NCBI GenBank assembly: GCA_004017275.1
Contig: SAKE01000020.1
Span: forward strand, 43,685 to 107,684
DNA: 64,000 nt
Source: Mesorhizobium sp.
Lineage (GTDB): Bacteria; Pseudomonadota; Alphaproteobacteria; Rhizobiales; Rhizobiaceae
Reading direction: 5' to 3'
Both the position numbers and the translations under genes were made by a program. Positions 43,295 to 51,804 of the stretch are shown one piece after another. Below the pieces are notes generated by a model. It ran no database searches and had not been told where the DNA came from. It saw only the letters and a list, made by a program, of their open reading frames with translations. Positions within the stretch are counted from its first letter, which is position 1. Each line of letters begins with the position of its first letter.

Positions 43295-44896
43295 ATGCCC
43301 CACACTCTCGGCATCGACGTCGGCACCGGCAGCGCGCGGGCCGGGGTGTTCGACCGCACGGGAAATCTGCTTGCCTCGGCCAAGCGCGACATCGAGGTCT
43401 GGCGCGAGGCTGGCGACATGGTCGAGCAGTCGAGCAACGATATCTGGCGGGCGGTGTGCACGGCCACGCGGGAAGCGGTCGCTCAATCGGGCGTGGCGCC
43501 CGAGGCGATCGCCGGCATCGGCTTCGACGCCACCTGTTCGCTGGTGGTGCTGGGCGAGGGCGGTGTGCCGTTACCGGTTGGCCCGTCGGGAAGTCCCGAA
43601 CGCAACATCATCGTCTGGATGGATCATCGCGCGGTCGAGCAGGCGCGCCGCATCAATCGCAGCGGCGAGGCGGTGCTGAATTATGTCGGCGGCGTCATCT
43701 CGCCGGAGATGGAAACGCCAAAACTCCTGTGGCTGGCTGAGAATATGCCGGCCACTTTCAACGCCGCCTGGCAGTTCATGGACCTTGCCGATTTCCTGAC
43801 ATGGCGGGCGACCGGCAGCCTTGCGCGCTCGGTCTGCACGGTGACCTGCAAGTGGACCTATCTCGCGCATGAAAGCCGCTGGGACGAGACCTATTTCCGC
43901 AAGATCGGCCTCGGCGCGCTGGCCGACGAGGCATTCGCGCGCATCGGCACCGAGATCGTGCCGGCGGGTGCCGCACTTGGCGGCGGACTGACCGCGCAGG
44001 CGGCGGCGGACCTTGGTCTCAACCCCGGCATCGCGGTGGCGGCCGGGCTGATCGACGCGCATGCTGGCGGCGTCGGCACGGTCGGCGCGCGCGGCGAGTT
44101 CGGCAGCGTTCTGTCGCGCATGGCCTATGTCTTCGGCACTTCGGCCTGCACCATGTCGTCGACCGCCGAGCCGGCCTTCGTCGACGGCGTCTGGGGTCCG
44201 TATTTCTCGGCCATGGTGCCGGGCCTGTGGCTGAACGAGGGCGGCCAATCGGCGGCCGGTGCTGCCATCGACCATCTGGTGCGCATGCACCCGGCGGCTG
44301 GCGAAGCAAGCGCCAAAGCACAGGCCGAGGGGCTCAGCCTCAGCACCTGGCTGTCGCTGCAGGCGCAAAGCCGCAACGGAGCCGCGGCCACGCCGGCTCT
44401 GGTCGGCGGCATCCATGTGGTGCCGGAATTCCTTGGCAACCGCGCGCCTTTCGCCGACTCGGACGCGCGTGCGCTGATTGCCGGGCTCGATCTCGACACC
44501 AGCCTCGACAGCCTGGTCGGGCTTTATGTCGCCGGCGTCTGCGGTCTTGGCTACGGCGCGCGCCAGATCGTGCGGGCCGAGCATGAGAAGGGCATTCCCG
44601 TCGACACTATCGTCGTCAGCGGCGGTGCCGGCCAAAGCCCGCTGGTGCGCCAGCTTCTGGCCGATACGACAGGCATGGTGGTGGTGGCCTCGACCTCGCC
44701 GGAGCCGGTGCTGCTCGGCTCGGCGATGCTGGGCGCCGTCGCCGCGGGGACCTACAAGGATCTTGTGACGGCCATGGCCGACATGTCGGAACTCGGCGAG
44801 GTCTATCATCCCGACGCTACGCTGGCCGGCTGGCATGCCAAACGCTTCGCGGCGTTCGAATTGCTGCAGCAGGCCGGCAAGGCGATCAGGAGTTGA
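43295..44896 (+). CDS. FGGY carbohydrate kinase (ribulokinase-like)
   Basis: A 533-aa FGGY kinase. N-terminal phosphate motif GIDVGTGSARAGVFDRTGN; the substrate region includes GIGFDATCSLVVLGEGG and IIVWMDHRAVEQ; C-terminal ATP motif VVSGGAGQSPLVRQLLADTT. The motifs fit the D-ribulokinase branch rather than xylulokinase. With the SDR next to it, a pentitol to D-ribulose to ribulose-5-phosphate route is likely (inferred). The start MPHTLGIDV has AAGGTTCCCCCC upstream, a weak ribosome site. Confidence 0.88.
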   Translation: MPHTLGIDVGTGSARAGVFDRTGNLLASAKRDIEVWREAGDMVEQSSNDIWRAVCTATREAVAQSGVAPEAIAGIGFDATCSLVVLGEGGVPLPVGPSGSPERNIIVWMDHRAVEQARRINRSGEAVLNYVGGVISPEMETPKLLWLAENMPATFNAAWQFMDLADFLTWRATGSLARSVCTVTCKWTYLAHESRWDETYFRKIGLGALADEAFARIGTEIVPAGAALGGGLTAQAAADLGLNPGIAVAAGLIDAHAGGVGTVGARGEFGSVLSRMAYVFGTSACTMSSTAEPAFVDGVWGPYFSAMVPGLWLNEGGQSAAGAAIDHLVRMHPAAGEASAKAQAEGLSLSTWLSLQAQSRNGAAATPALVGGIHVVPEFLGNRAPFADSDARALIAGLDLDTSLDSLVGLYVAGVCGLGYGARQIVRAEHEKGIPVDTIVVSGGAGQSPLVRQLLADTTGMVVVASTSPEPVLLGSAMLGAVAAGTYKDLVTAMADMSELGEVYHPDATLAGWHAKRFAAFELLQQAGKAIRS

Positions 44897-44900
44897 AACG

Positions 44901-44934
44901 AGCGACTCCTGTCCGGCTTTGTCAGGAGCGTCGC
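44901..44934 (+). terminator. Hairpin after the pentulokinase gene
   Basis: GCGACTCCTG pairs with CAGGAGC-GTCGC with a small bulge. No T-tract follows, so its termination strength is uncertain. Confidence 0.35.
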
Positions 44935-45034
44935 GAACACCGCTTGGCGGTTCATCCGGAAGCTGGCAGCTTTGTTCTGTCGTGGACCCTCTAGCAGCAT
45001 GCGACGAGGGCGGGACGACAGACCAGGAGGCCCA

Positions 45035-46060
45035 ATGGTGGACGAAGCTAAACCGCCTCTACCATTCGCATCGGATGACGTGCCGTGGACGGAGTGGTCC
45101 GATGTGCCACGCTTCGGCCTGCGCTACCGGCATCTGTCGCTGGCCGCGCTTGGCGAAAACCACCATGTCGGCGTGGCGATCGAGGAACTGCCGGCGGGTA
45201 AGCAGACCTCGCCGGCGCATTACCATATTTTCGAGGAAGAGCATGTCTTCATCCTCGAAGGGACGCTCACCGCTTATGTCGGCGACACGGCCTATGCCAT
45301 GAAGGCCGGCGACTACATCTGCTTTCCCGCCGGTGCCGCGGCGGGGCATTGCCTGATCAACACCAGCGACGCACCGTGCCGCTATGTCATCGTCGGCGAG
45401 CGAAACCCGAATGAAGTGGTCGTCTACACCGCCTCCAACAAGGTGCTGGTGCGCGCGCTGGGCCGCCGCGCGATCTTCGATCTCGCGGCAACCAGAACTT
45501 ACTGGGACGGTGAGAACACCGGCCTCGCCGCCGGCGATCCGCTGCCGTCGGATGTGATGGCCGGTGTCACCAAACCCCCAGCCGTGCCGATCCCGCCGAT
45601 CGCTAGCGATGCTGTCGAATGGAGGGTCGAGGGCGAAGGTCCGCGGTTCGGCGGCCGGTCCAGGCACCTGACTTATGCCGCGCTGGGACGGTCCGACTAT
45701 CATGTCGGCATCCTGATCGAAGCGCCGGCGCCCGGCATGCGCCTGGCGCCCCGGCACTACCATATGCTCGAAGAAGAGCACGCGCTGATCCTGGAAGGGC
45801 AGGTGGCGCTGCTGCTTGGCGAGGAGCGCTACGAAATGAAAGCCGGCGACTATGTCTGTTTTCCGGCTGGCCTGGCGGTCGGGCATTCCTTCCTCAACAG
45901 CGGCACGGGGCCGTGCCGCTACCTGATGATCGGCGAGCACAACCTCAACGAGGTGTGCGTCTATCCCGATTCCAACAAGATGGGGGTCGACGCCTTGCGC
46001 CGGCGCGATGGGATTTTCGACATGGGAGCGGTGAGGCGATACTGGGACGGCGAGGCGTAG
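45035..46060 (+). CDS. Bicupin protein (tandem duplicated cupin domains)
   Basis: A 341-aa protein with two similar cupin modules. Module 1 contains AHYHIFEEEHVFILEG and KAGDYICFPAGAAAGHCLIN; module 2 contains RHYHMLEEEHALILEG and KAGDYVCFPAGLAVGHSFLN. Both keep the His-x-His and Glu metal positions and the later His. Each module ends with N-E-V-x-V-Y-x-x-S-N-K. It has no signal peptide. The role, perhaps sugar epimerisation or dioxygenation, is unknown. ATG 45035 with AGGAGG upstream. Not in obvious operon with the kinase (138 bp and a hairpin between). Confidence 0.83.
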   Translation: MVDEAKPPLPFASDDVPWTEWSDVPRFGLRYRHLSLAALGENHHVGVAIEELPAGKQTSPAHYHIFEEEHVFILEGTLTAYVGDTAYAMKAGDYICFPAGAAAGHCLINTSDAPCRYVIVGERNPNEVVVYTASNKVLVRALGRRAIFDLAATRTYWDGENTGLAAGDPLPSDVMAGVTKPPAVPIPPIASDAVEWRVEGEGPRFGGRSRHLTYAALGRSDYHVGILIEAPAPGMRLAPRHYHMLEEEHALILEGQVALLLGEERYEMKAGDYVCFPAGLAVGHSFLNSGTGPCRYLMIGEHNLNEVCVYPDSNKMGVDALRRRDGIFDMGAVRRYWDGEA

Positions 46061-46182
46061 AACTAAGTTTCGCTCCAATGCCGCGCTCTGAACGCGGGAA
46101 ACCGTTCGGAGATGGCGTTATTGCCACTATATCTGGGTGACGCTAGTCTGGTTCGGGCACTCCAACCGGGGAGTTGGCGGGG

Positions 46183-46524
46183 ATGCTCCTGCCATTCTTG
46201 CGATGGCCTTCAGCCTATCACCGTCGTCGCCTTGGCAGGCTCAGATGGGTGGCTTTGTTCGCGCCGTTCATTCTGTTGTCGGGATATATCATCTATGGCT
46301 TCGTCGGCATCCGGTTTGATACGCCTCTTTCGGTACTGAGGCACCTTGCCGCATTCCCGAACTGCACTGCCGCACGCGCGGTCGGGCTTGCCTCTGCGCA
46401 CAGGGGGCAGCCCGGCTATTGGTCGACGCATGATGCCGACAAGGACGGCATCGCCTGCGAGCCTTGGCATGGGGGAAGTGCCAGCGGCGTCAAGGTGCAT
46501 CGCTATTGGCGCACCGGCAAATAG
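46183..46524 (+). CDS. Excalibur calcium-binding domain protein, membrane-anchored
   Basis: A 113-aa protein. One transmembrane helix (VALFAPFILLSGYIIYGF) near residues 22-40, then the Excalibur domain, FPNCTAARAVGLASAHRG ending DADKDGIACEP, with the DxDxDG loop and two Cys intact. Such domains occur on extracytoplasmic nuclease and envelope proteins. ATG 46183 is chosen; a TTG at 46174 is possible. It is convergent with dinB and separated from it by 3 bp. Confidence 0.75.
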   Translation: MLLPFLRWPSAYHRRRLGRLRWVALFAPFILLSGYIIYGFVGIRFDTPLSVLRHLAAFPNCTAARAVGLASAHRGQPGYWSTHDADKDGIACEPWHGGSASGVKVHRYWRTGK

Positions 46525-46527
46525 CGC

Positions 46528-47775
46528 TCACAGCTCCTTCTCCGCCAGTTCCCTGAACTCGTCGGGCACCGAGCGAGCCGCTTCCAGCGCTACTGTGCCG
46601 TAACCGACCGCCTGTTTGCCGAAACGCTCGCGGATCTTGTCGATGGCGCGGTCGGCGCCGAAGCGTGCGAGACCTTTTTTCGTACCGGGCCGGCGTTTCT
46701 CGTCGGCGAGGCCGAGCGGCAGTTCAAGCTGCAGTTCGAAGCTTTCCTCGAGATGCGACACCGAGATTGCCAGCAGCGAGATCGTTTTCTCATGGCGGTG
46801 GTCGGCAAGCACGCCGCGCACCAGATCGCCGGCGATCTCGGCCAGCATCGTGGTCGCCGAGATCGGCTGGTCGAGCGTGATCGAACGGGTGACGGCGCGC
46901 AGATCGGCAAAGCGCACGCGTACCGTCACCGTGCGGCCGGGCCTTGCCTTGGCGCGCAGCCGGCTGGCGACGCGGTCGGCCAGATGCAGCAGAGTGGGCA
47001 CGATAACCCTTGCCACGGCGGGTTTTTGGCCGAGCGCCGATTGCGCGCCGGCCGAATGCGCCCGGCGCTTGGTCTCCAGTTTGCGCGGGTCGCGATTCCA
47101 CGACAGCGCCGACAGCTTTTCGCCGGCGGCAGGACCGAGCAGCCGCGTTAGCGCGCCGCTGTGCGTCCTGGCCAACTGGCCGATGGTCTCGACGCCGATT
47201 TCGGCCAGCCGCGCTCTGGTTGCCGGGCCGACGCCCCACATCAGCCCGACCGGCAGATCGTGCAGGAAGGCAAGCTCGCTGCCGGGCTCGACCACCACCA
47301 GCCCGTCGGGCTTGGCGACCTGCGAGGCGATCTTGGCCAGGTGCTTGGTGCGCGCCACGCCGATCGAGATCGGCAGGCCGAGTTCAGCCCGCACGCGGCG
47401 GCGAATGGTTGTCGCGATCTCCTGCGGCGAGCCGAACAGATGCGTGCAGCCGGCGACGTCGGCAAAGGCCTCGTCGATGGAGATGCGCTCGACCACAGGC
47501 GTGAAATCGTCGAGCACCTTGATCGCCGCGTCGCCGAGCCGCTGGTAGTGGCTGAAATTGCCACCGACGAAGATCAACTGCGGGCAGAGTTCGCGCGCCT
47601 TGCGCCCCGGCATGCCGCCACGAACGCCGAAAACGCGCGCTTCATAGGAGGCGGCGAGCACGACGCCGCCGCCGACTGCGATTGGCTTGCCGCGCAGCGA
47701 CGGATCGAGCAACTGCTCGACCGAGGCATAGAAGGCGTCGAGATCGGCGTGCAGGATGGTGGCTGTCGTTTCCAT
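46528..47775 (-). CDS. dinB: DNA polymerase IV (Y family)
   Basis: A 415-aa Y-family polymerase. Catalytic motifs: ILHADLDAFYASVEQLLD at the N-terminus and SIDEAFADVAG at about 100-110, with KHLAKIASQVAKPDG and WGVGPATRARLAEIGVETIG following. The little-finger domain and a C-terminal extension (KKGLARFGADRAIDKIRERF) are present. It makes error-prone bypass synthesis under DNA damage. A LexA box overlaps its promoter. The start ATG 47775 (METTATILHADLD) is preferred over longer forms at 47787 and 47892. Confidence 0.93.
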   Translation of the reverse strand: METTATILHADLDAFYASVEQLLDPSLRGKPIAVGGGVVLAASYEARVFGVRGGMPGRKARELCPQLIFVGGNFSHYQRLGDAAIKVLDDFTPVVERISIDEAFADVAGCTHLFGSPQEIATTIRRRVRAELGLPISIGVARTKHLAKIASQVAKPDGLVVVEPGSELAFLHDLPVGLMWGVGPATRARLAEIGVETIGQLARTHSGALTRLLGPAAGEKLSALSWNRDPRKLETKRRAHSAGAQSALGQKPAVARVIVPTLLHLADRVASRLRAKARPGRTVTVRVRFADLRAVTRSITLDQPISATTMLAEIAGDLVRGVLADHRHEKTISLLAISVSHLEESFELQLELPLGLADEKRRPGTKKGLARFGADRAIDKIRERFGKQAVGYGTVALEAARSVPDEFRELAEKEL

Positions 47776-47807
47776 CCGACCGCACATCCGCAGTTGCTGA
47801 TAGATGT

Positions 47808-47822
47808 GAACGAATAGAGAAC
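47808..47822 (-). promoter_or_regulatory. LexA (SOS) box upstream of dinB
   Basis: On the minus strand GTTC-TCTATTC-GTTC is the exact alphaproteobacterial LexA site GTTC-N7-GTTC, 33 bp before the dinB start. It overlaps the -10 of the promoter below, as expected for repression. Confidence 0.88.
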
Positions 47823-47841
47823 AAAAGGGGGTGATTGTCAA
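47813..47841 (-). promoter_or_regulatory. dinB promoter
   Basis: TTGACA (47836-47841) and TCTATT (47813-47818) on the minus strand with a 17-bp spacer. The LexA box covers the -10. Confidence 0.7.
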
Positions 47842-47910
47842 GCGTAGAGCGTTTGTGGATGCCTGGTGAGGCAATCGGTTCGAATGCCTCACCCAACAAC
47901 ATCGCGGCGT

Positions 47911-48089
47911 CAGCGCTGCCCCTCACCTGCCTGCCGGCATCCTCTCCCCGTGAACGGGGCGAGGGGCGCTGTCATCGATGGTTTCGCCAATCACCAACGT
48001 TGCAGAACGGGCGATGGCGTTGCGGCCAGCCACTTTCTCCCCGTTCTACGGGGAGAAATGCCCGGCAGGGCAATGAGGGGCGGCGCTGA
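47911..48089. repeat. RIME-like inverted-repeat element, copy 5
   Basis: CAGCGCTGCCCCTCACC at the left and its inverse ending GAGGGGCGGCGCTG at the right, with two CTCTCCCCGT-type arms and the stretch TTTCGCCAATC inside. It lies between dinB and the HxlR gene. Confidence 0.85.
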
Positions 48090-48124
48090 CTTCGCAGAAG
48101 GTGCTGCTCTCGGAACCGCCACGG

Positions 48125-48541
48125 CTAGACAATATGCTCCGCACGCAGCGTCGTTTTCGTCCGTTCCAGCGCAGCCTCGCCACCCGCCGCCAGTTCTTCG
48201 GCGATGCGAGCCAACCTCTCGTCGGCCTTGCGGTGCTTGCTGCCCCAGGCGCCAAGCGTCGCCAGCACCGGCAACAGGTCGATGCCGGCCTCGGTCAGCC
48301 GGTAGACTGTCTTCAGCCCATGCGTCGGGTCGTCGCTGCGGGTGAGGATGCCTTCGTCCTGCAGGGTCTGCAGCCGCTCGGCCAGCGTGCGCGACGAGAT
48401 GCCTTCGTCGGATTGCAGGAATTCGCGAAAGTGCCTTTTGCCGGCGAAGACCAGATCGCGGATGATGAGCAGCGTCCAGCGGTCGCCGACGAGTTCGAGC
48501 GACAGGTTGATCGGACAGCCGGATTTTTCGCGCGTCGCCAT
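48125..48541 (-). CDS. HxlR family transcriptional regulator
   Basis: A 138-aa winged-helix regulator. The opening CPINLSLELVGDRWTLLIIR is the family signature, with Cys near the N-terminus, and the recognition part is SSRTLAERLQTLQDEGILTR. Some HxlR proteins sense electrophiles through that Cys; this is not shown here. GGAAGC precedes the ATG. Divergent from the dihydrofolate-reductase-like gene across 135 bp that include a TTGACA, so it probably controls that gene. Confidence 0.92.
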   Translation of the reverse strand: MATREKSGCPINLSLELVGDRWTLLIIRDLVFAGKRHFREFLQSDEGISSRTLAERLQTLQDEGILTRSDDPTHGLKTVYRLTEAGIDLLPVLATLGAWGSKHRKADERLARIAEELAAGGEAALERTKTTLRAEHIV

Positions 48542-48676
48542 CTATGCTTCCATTTTTAAATCACTTTACTATTGACATCGTTTTGACTCTGCTTCAACGG
48601 TTCCAAATGTAAAGCATTTATGGTCGCGATGGCTCGCGGGCGCACGCTTTGAGCCTGGGACAAACCGAGGAGAACG

Positions 48677-49267
48677 ATGATGAGAAAGCTGATTCTTCAG
48701 ATGCAGATGTCGGTCGACGGCTTTGTCGGCGCCAATGAGGACCATCCCTGGCAGCTTTGGGAATGGGGCGATGACAGCGCCTGGGACGACGCGCTGAAGC
48801 AGGACTTCAACGCCGTCTTCGCCGGCATCGACACCATATTGCTCAGCCGCAAGATGGCGCAGGAGGGCTATCTCACCCATTGGGGCAATGCTGCGAAGAA
48901 ATTTCCGCGCGATCCGTTCTATGCCTTTGCGCAACGCGTCGTCGACGCCCGGAAGGTGGTGCTGAGCGACAAGCTCGAGCAATCGGTTTGGGAGCGGACG
49001 ACGGTCGCCAGCGGCAACCTGCCGCGCGAAGTCAACGCGCTGAAGGCAGGCGAGGGTGGCGACATGGCTGTCTTCGGCGGTGCCGGCTTCGCGTCGGCGC
49101 TGATCGCGGCAGGGTTGGTCGACGAGTTCCAGCTGTTCATCAACCCGGCGGTGCTGGGTGCCGGCCGCCGCATCTTCGACCAGGGCGGTTTCCAAAACTT
49201 GCGGCTGCTCGGCTCGAAGGCCTATGCCTGCGGCATGGTGGTCAACCGCTACGCGCCAATAAGCTAA
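48677..49267 (+). CDS. Dihydrofolate reductase family (RibD C-terminal-like) protein
   Basis: A 196-aa protein of the RibD_C/DHFR-like fold. The opening KLILQMQMSVDGFVGANEDH and the later GDMAVFGGAGFASALIAAGL with VDEFQLFINPAVLGAGRRIF are typical. It likely reduces an NADPH-dependent substrate, not necessarily folate. The start has GAGGAGAACG before the ATG. Divergent from the HxlR gene and likely its target. Confidence 0.88.
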   Translation: MMRKLILQMQMSVDGFVGANEDHPWQLWEWGDDSAWDDALKQDFNAVFAGIDTILLSRKMAQEGYLTHWGNAAKKFPRDPFYAFAQRVVDARKVVLSDKLEQSVWERTTVASGNLPREVNALKAGEGGDMAVFGGAGFASALIAAGLVDEFQLFINPAVLGAGRRIFDQGGFQNLRLLGSKAYACGMVVNRYAPIS

Positions 49268-49321
49268 CGGCGAGGGTTGGCGATCCTTCACACCCGCGAC
49301 CTTGAGATATCCTCGTCACAT

Positions 49322-50065
49322 TCACTTCGCGTCGTGAAAAATAATGCCGACCGTGTGCCGCATGCCTGAGCGCAGGCGGCTGACGCCATGGCGCAGATTG
49401 ACGCGGTAATTGCCTTTGGTTCCCTGCACCGGCCGGTTGTGGACGGCGAAGACCACGGCATCGCCCTGGCGCAACGGCACCACCTCGACCCGGCTCTGCA
49501 TGCGCGGCCGCTGCTCGGTCAGCGCGAACTCGCCGCCGGTGAAGTCCTTGCCCGGTTCGGAGAGCAGGATCGCTACCTGCAGCGGGAAGGCGAGGTCGCC
49601 ATAGAGGTCCTGGTGCAGGCAGTTGAAGTCGCCGGGCACATATTGCAGCAACAGCGGTGTCGGCCGCGTCTGGCCGGCGGCATGGCATTCTTCGAGGAAT
49701 TCGGCATGCGTCGCGGGATAGCGCATGGCCTGCCCCATACGCTCGTTCCACCGGTTGGCGACCTCGGCCAGCCTGGGATAGAGCGCGCTGCGCAGGCCGC
49801 CCAGAAGGTCGGGCAAGGGATAGCGGAAATAGCGGTACTCGCCCTTGCCGAAACCGTGCCTGGCCATATGGATGTGGCTGCGGAAATGCTCTTCCCTGGG
49901 ATAAAGGCCGGCGATCTGCCGGCACTCTTCGGGCGATAGCAATTTTTCGATCACCGCACAGCCGAAGCCGTCGAGTTCGGTGGCAAGCGCCGGCCAGTCG
50001 TAGCCGGCGATGCGCGTCTCGGCGGCTTCGACCACCGATGTAGCAATTTTGGCATGGGCGTTCAT
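49322..50065 (-). CDS. 2OG-Fe(II) oxygenase family protein
   Basis: A 247-aa double-stranded beta-helix protein. The Fe site is HQDLYGD (His-x-Asp) and the later LRHGVSRL; the Arg for 2-oxoglutarate is in SGMRHTVGIIFHD. Members with DFNCLHQDLYGD resemble prokaryotic prolyl- or alkylation-repair-like oxygenases. Start ATG 50065 with GGAGGCT upstream. Substrate unknown. It may be cotranscribed with no neighbour; a RIME-like element lies upstream. Confidence 0.83.
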   Translation of the reverse strand: MNAHAKIATSVVEAAETRIAGYDWPALATELDGFGCAVIEKLLSPEECRQIAGLYPREEHFRSHIHMARHGFGKGEYRYFRYPLPDLLGGLRSALYPRLAEVANRWNERMGQAMRYPATHAEFLEECHAAGQTRPTPLLLQYVPGDFNCLHQDLYGDLAFPLQVAILLSEPGKDFTGGEFALTEQRPRMQSRVEVVPLRQGDAVVFAVHNRPVQGTKGNYRVNLRHGVSRLRSGMRHTVGIIFHDAK

Positions 50066-50159
50066 ATCGTAGCCTCCTTCTGTGTGCCTGAACCCTAACG
50101 ATGCGGTCATCTACTCTCACTCCGATGCTTGCTTTCAAATTCGAATCTCGAAGGCAGGT

Positions 50160-50332
50160 GCTCTACGGCGCCCCCCTCTGTCCTGCCGGACATCTCCCCC
50201 TCAAGGGGGGAGATTGGCGGTTTCAGCGCCCCACTCCTGCAACGTTGAAGATTGGCGAAAGCCGCAATGGCAGCCAATCTCCCCACTCGTGGGGGAGATG
50301 TCCGGCAGGACAGAGGGGGGCGCCGTAGAGCG
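50160..50332. repeat. RIME-like inverted-repeat element, copy 6
   Basis: GCTCTACGGCGCCCCCC at the left and its inverse ending GGCGCCGTAGAGC at the right, with CCTGCCGGACATCTCCCCC and the partner arm. Nearly the same outer arms as copy 3. Fills most of the gap 50066-50361. Confidence 0.88.
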
Positions 50333-50361
50333 CTGATTTTGAACCATTCACACTTCGACAT

Positions 50362-50589
50362 TTACACGACACGGGTGACGGAAAATTCGCCCAGCAGGAA
50401 CACCTCACCCGTCAACAACCGCAGTTCGATGTCGCCGGTCGTCGTGCGGCTCCACTCGGCCTTGCCGTCGTCGACCAATTCGCCGATGGCCGCCATCACC
50501 AGTAACTTCGAGCCTTCGGCACTCCGGCTGCCGGCAGTTTGGGTCCGGCTGGTCGCATAGGTGATGGGGGACCTTGCCATCGCGCGCAT
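50362..50589 (-). CDS. Hypothetical small protein (75 aa)
   Basis: A 75-aa protein with a conserved-looking central and C-terminal part (KLLVMAAIGELVDDGKAEWS then DIELRLLTGEVFLLGEFSVT). The start is ATG 50589 or 50580. The stop lies 30 bp from the end of the repeat element, and it ends 9 bp after ada, same strand. No known domain recognised. Some Rhizobiales carry similar small proteins (from memory). Confidence 0.55.
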   Translation of the reverse strand: MRAMARSPITYATSRTQTAGSRSAEGSKLLVMAAIGELVDDGKAEWSRTTTGDIELRLLTGEVFLLGEFSVTRVV

Positions 50590-50598
50590 GATGGGCCG

Positions 50599-51756
50599 TC
50601 ATCTCCGCGCAGATCGGTAAGCGCTGTCAGATCCACCGCGCGCCGCCTCCCGATCGAGCAGTGCGCGCTTGCGCTCCGCGCCCCAGGCGTAGCCGGACAG
50701 GGCGCCGTCTTTCCGGATCACGCGGTGGCAGGGAATGGCGACGGCAAGGTTGTTGGCGGCGCAGGCAGCGGCGATGGCGCGGGTCGCCTTCGGCGCGCCG
50801 ATGCGATGCGCGATCTCGGCGTAGGAGACAGTCTGGCCAACCGGGATGTCGCGCAAGGCCTGCCAGACTCGCTGCTGGAACGCGGTGCCGCGCACGTCGA
50901 GCGGCAGGTCGAGACCGAGCGCCGGCACTTCCACGAAACCGACGACGCGGGCCACCAGCGCCTCATAGTCCTGGTCGCCGCCGAGCAGCCTTGCTTTGGG
51001 GAAACGGTCCTGCAGGCCGCGCACCAGCGCGTCTGGATCGTCGCCGAGCAGGATCGAGGCGACGCCCTTTTGGCTGGAGGCGACCAGGATGGAGCCGAGC
51101 GAGGATTCGCCAACGGCGAAGCGGATCTCCTCATGGGCGCCACCGGCGCGATAGCGCGTCGGCGTCATGCCGAGCATGAAGGTGGATTTCTCGTAAAAAC
51201 GCCCGCTCGAATTGAAGCCGGCATCGTAGATCGCCGTCGTCACGCTGACGCCGTCCTCCAGGCCCTGGCGGACCCTGGCGGCGCGGTGCGCGACGGCATA
51301 GTCTTTCGGTGTCAGTCCGGTGACGGCCTTGAAGATGCGGTGAAAATAACCAGCGCTGCGGCCGGCGGCATCCGCCAGTTCGGCGAGCGACGGTTCTTCC
51401 TCGCTCCGTTCGATCTTGCGGCAGGCATCGGCGACCATCGCCGCATTGCCGGCCTCGAGCGACGGGCCATCCGGGTTGCAGCGCCGGCACGGGCGAAAGC
51501 CGGTTGCCCGGGCCTCGTCGAGCGTGTCGTGCAGCTGCACATTTTTCGGGTTGGCACGCCGCGACGGGCAGGAAGGCCGGCAATAGACGCCGGTCGTCGC
51601 CACCGAATACCAGAACGCGCCGTCGGCCGATTTGTCGCGCGCAACGATGCGCACCCAGCGCGGATCGTCGGCGACCGGCAGCGGCGTGGATTTCAGATTC
51701 TTGGCCAGGATGATAAACATGGCCGCATTGAAGCCGCTGAAAGACGGCCTCGCCAC
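50599..51756 (-). CDS. ada: Bifunctional regulator / O6-methylguanine-DNA methyltransferase Ada
   Basis: A 385-aa Ada protein. The N-terminal zinc domain has four Cys: two in GVYCRPSCPSRRANPK and two in FRPCRRCNPD. The AraC-type HTH includes GYFHRIFKAVTGLTPKDYAV. The C-terminal methyltransferase has IPCHRVIRKDGALSGYAWG with the acceptor Cys. It repairs methylphosphotriesters and O6-methylguanine and then activates ada genes. GTG 51756 has AGGAAACG close upstream; an internal ATG 51720 lacks a ribosome site. Confidence 0.93.
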   Translation of the reverse strand: MARPSFSGFNAAMFIILAKNLKSTPLPVADDPRWVRIVARDKSADGAFWYSVATTGVYCRPSCPSRRANPKNVQLHDTLDEARATGFRPCRRCNPDGPSLEAGNAAMVADACRKIERSEEEPSLAELADAAGRSAGYFHRIFKAVTGLTPKDYAVAHRAARVRQGLEDGVSVTTAIYDAGFNSSGRFYEKSTFMLGMTPTRYRAGGAHEEIRFAVGESSLGSILVASSQKGVASILLGDDPDALVRGLQDRFPKARLLGGDQDYEALVARVVGFVEVPALGLDLPLDVRGTAFQQRVWQALRDIPVGQTVSYAEIAHRIGAPKATRAIAAACAANNLAVAIPCHRVIRKDGALSGYAWGAERKRALLDREAARGGSDSAYRSARR

Positions 51757-51804
51757 CCGTTTCCTGCAAAGTGCCGCCGAGCGCCGTCGCCCGAGCTCTC
51801 GCTC

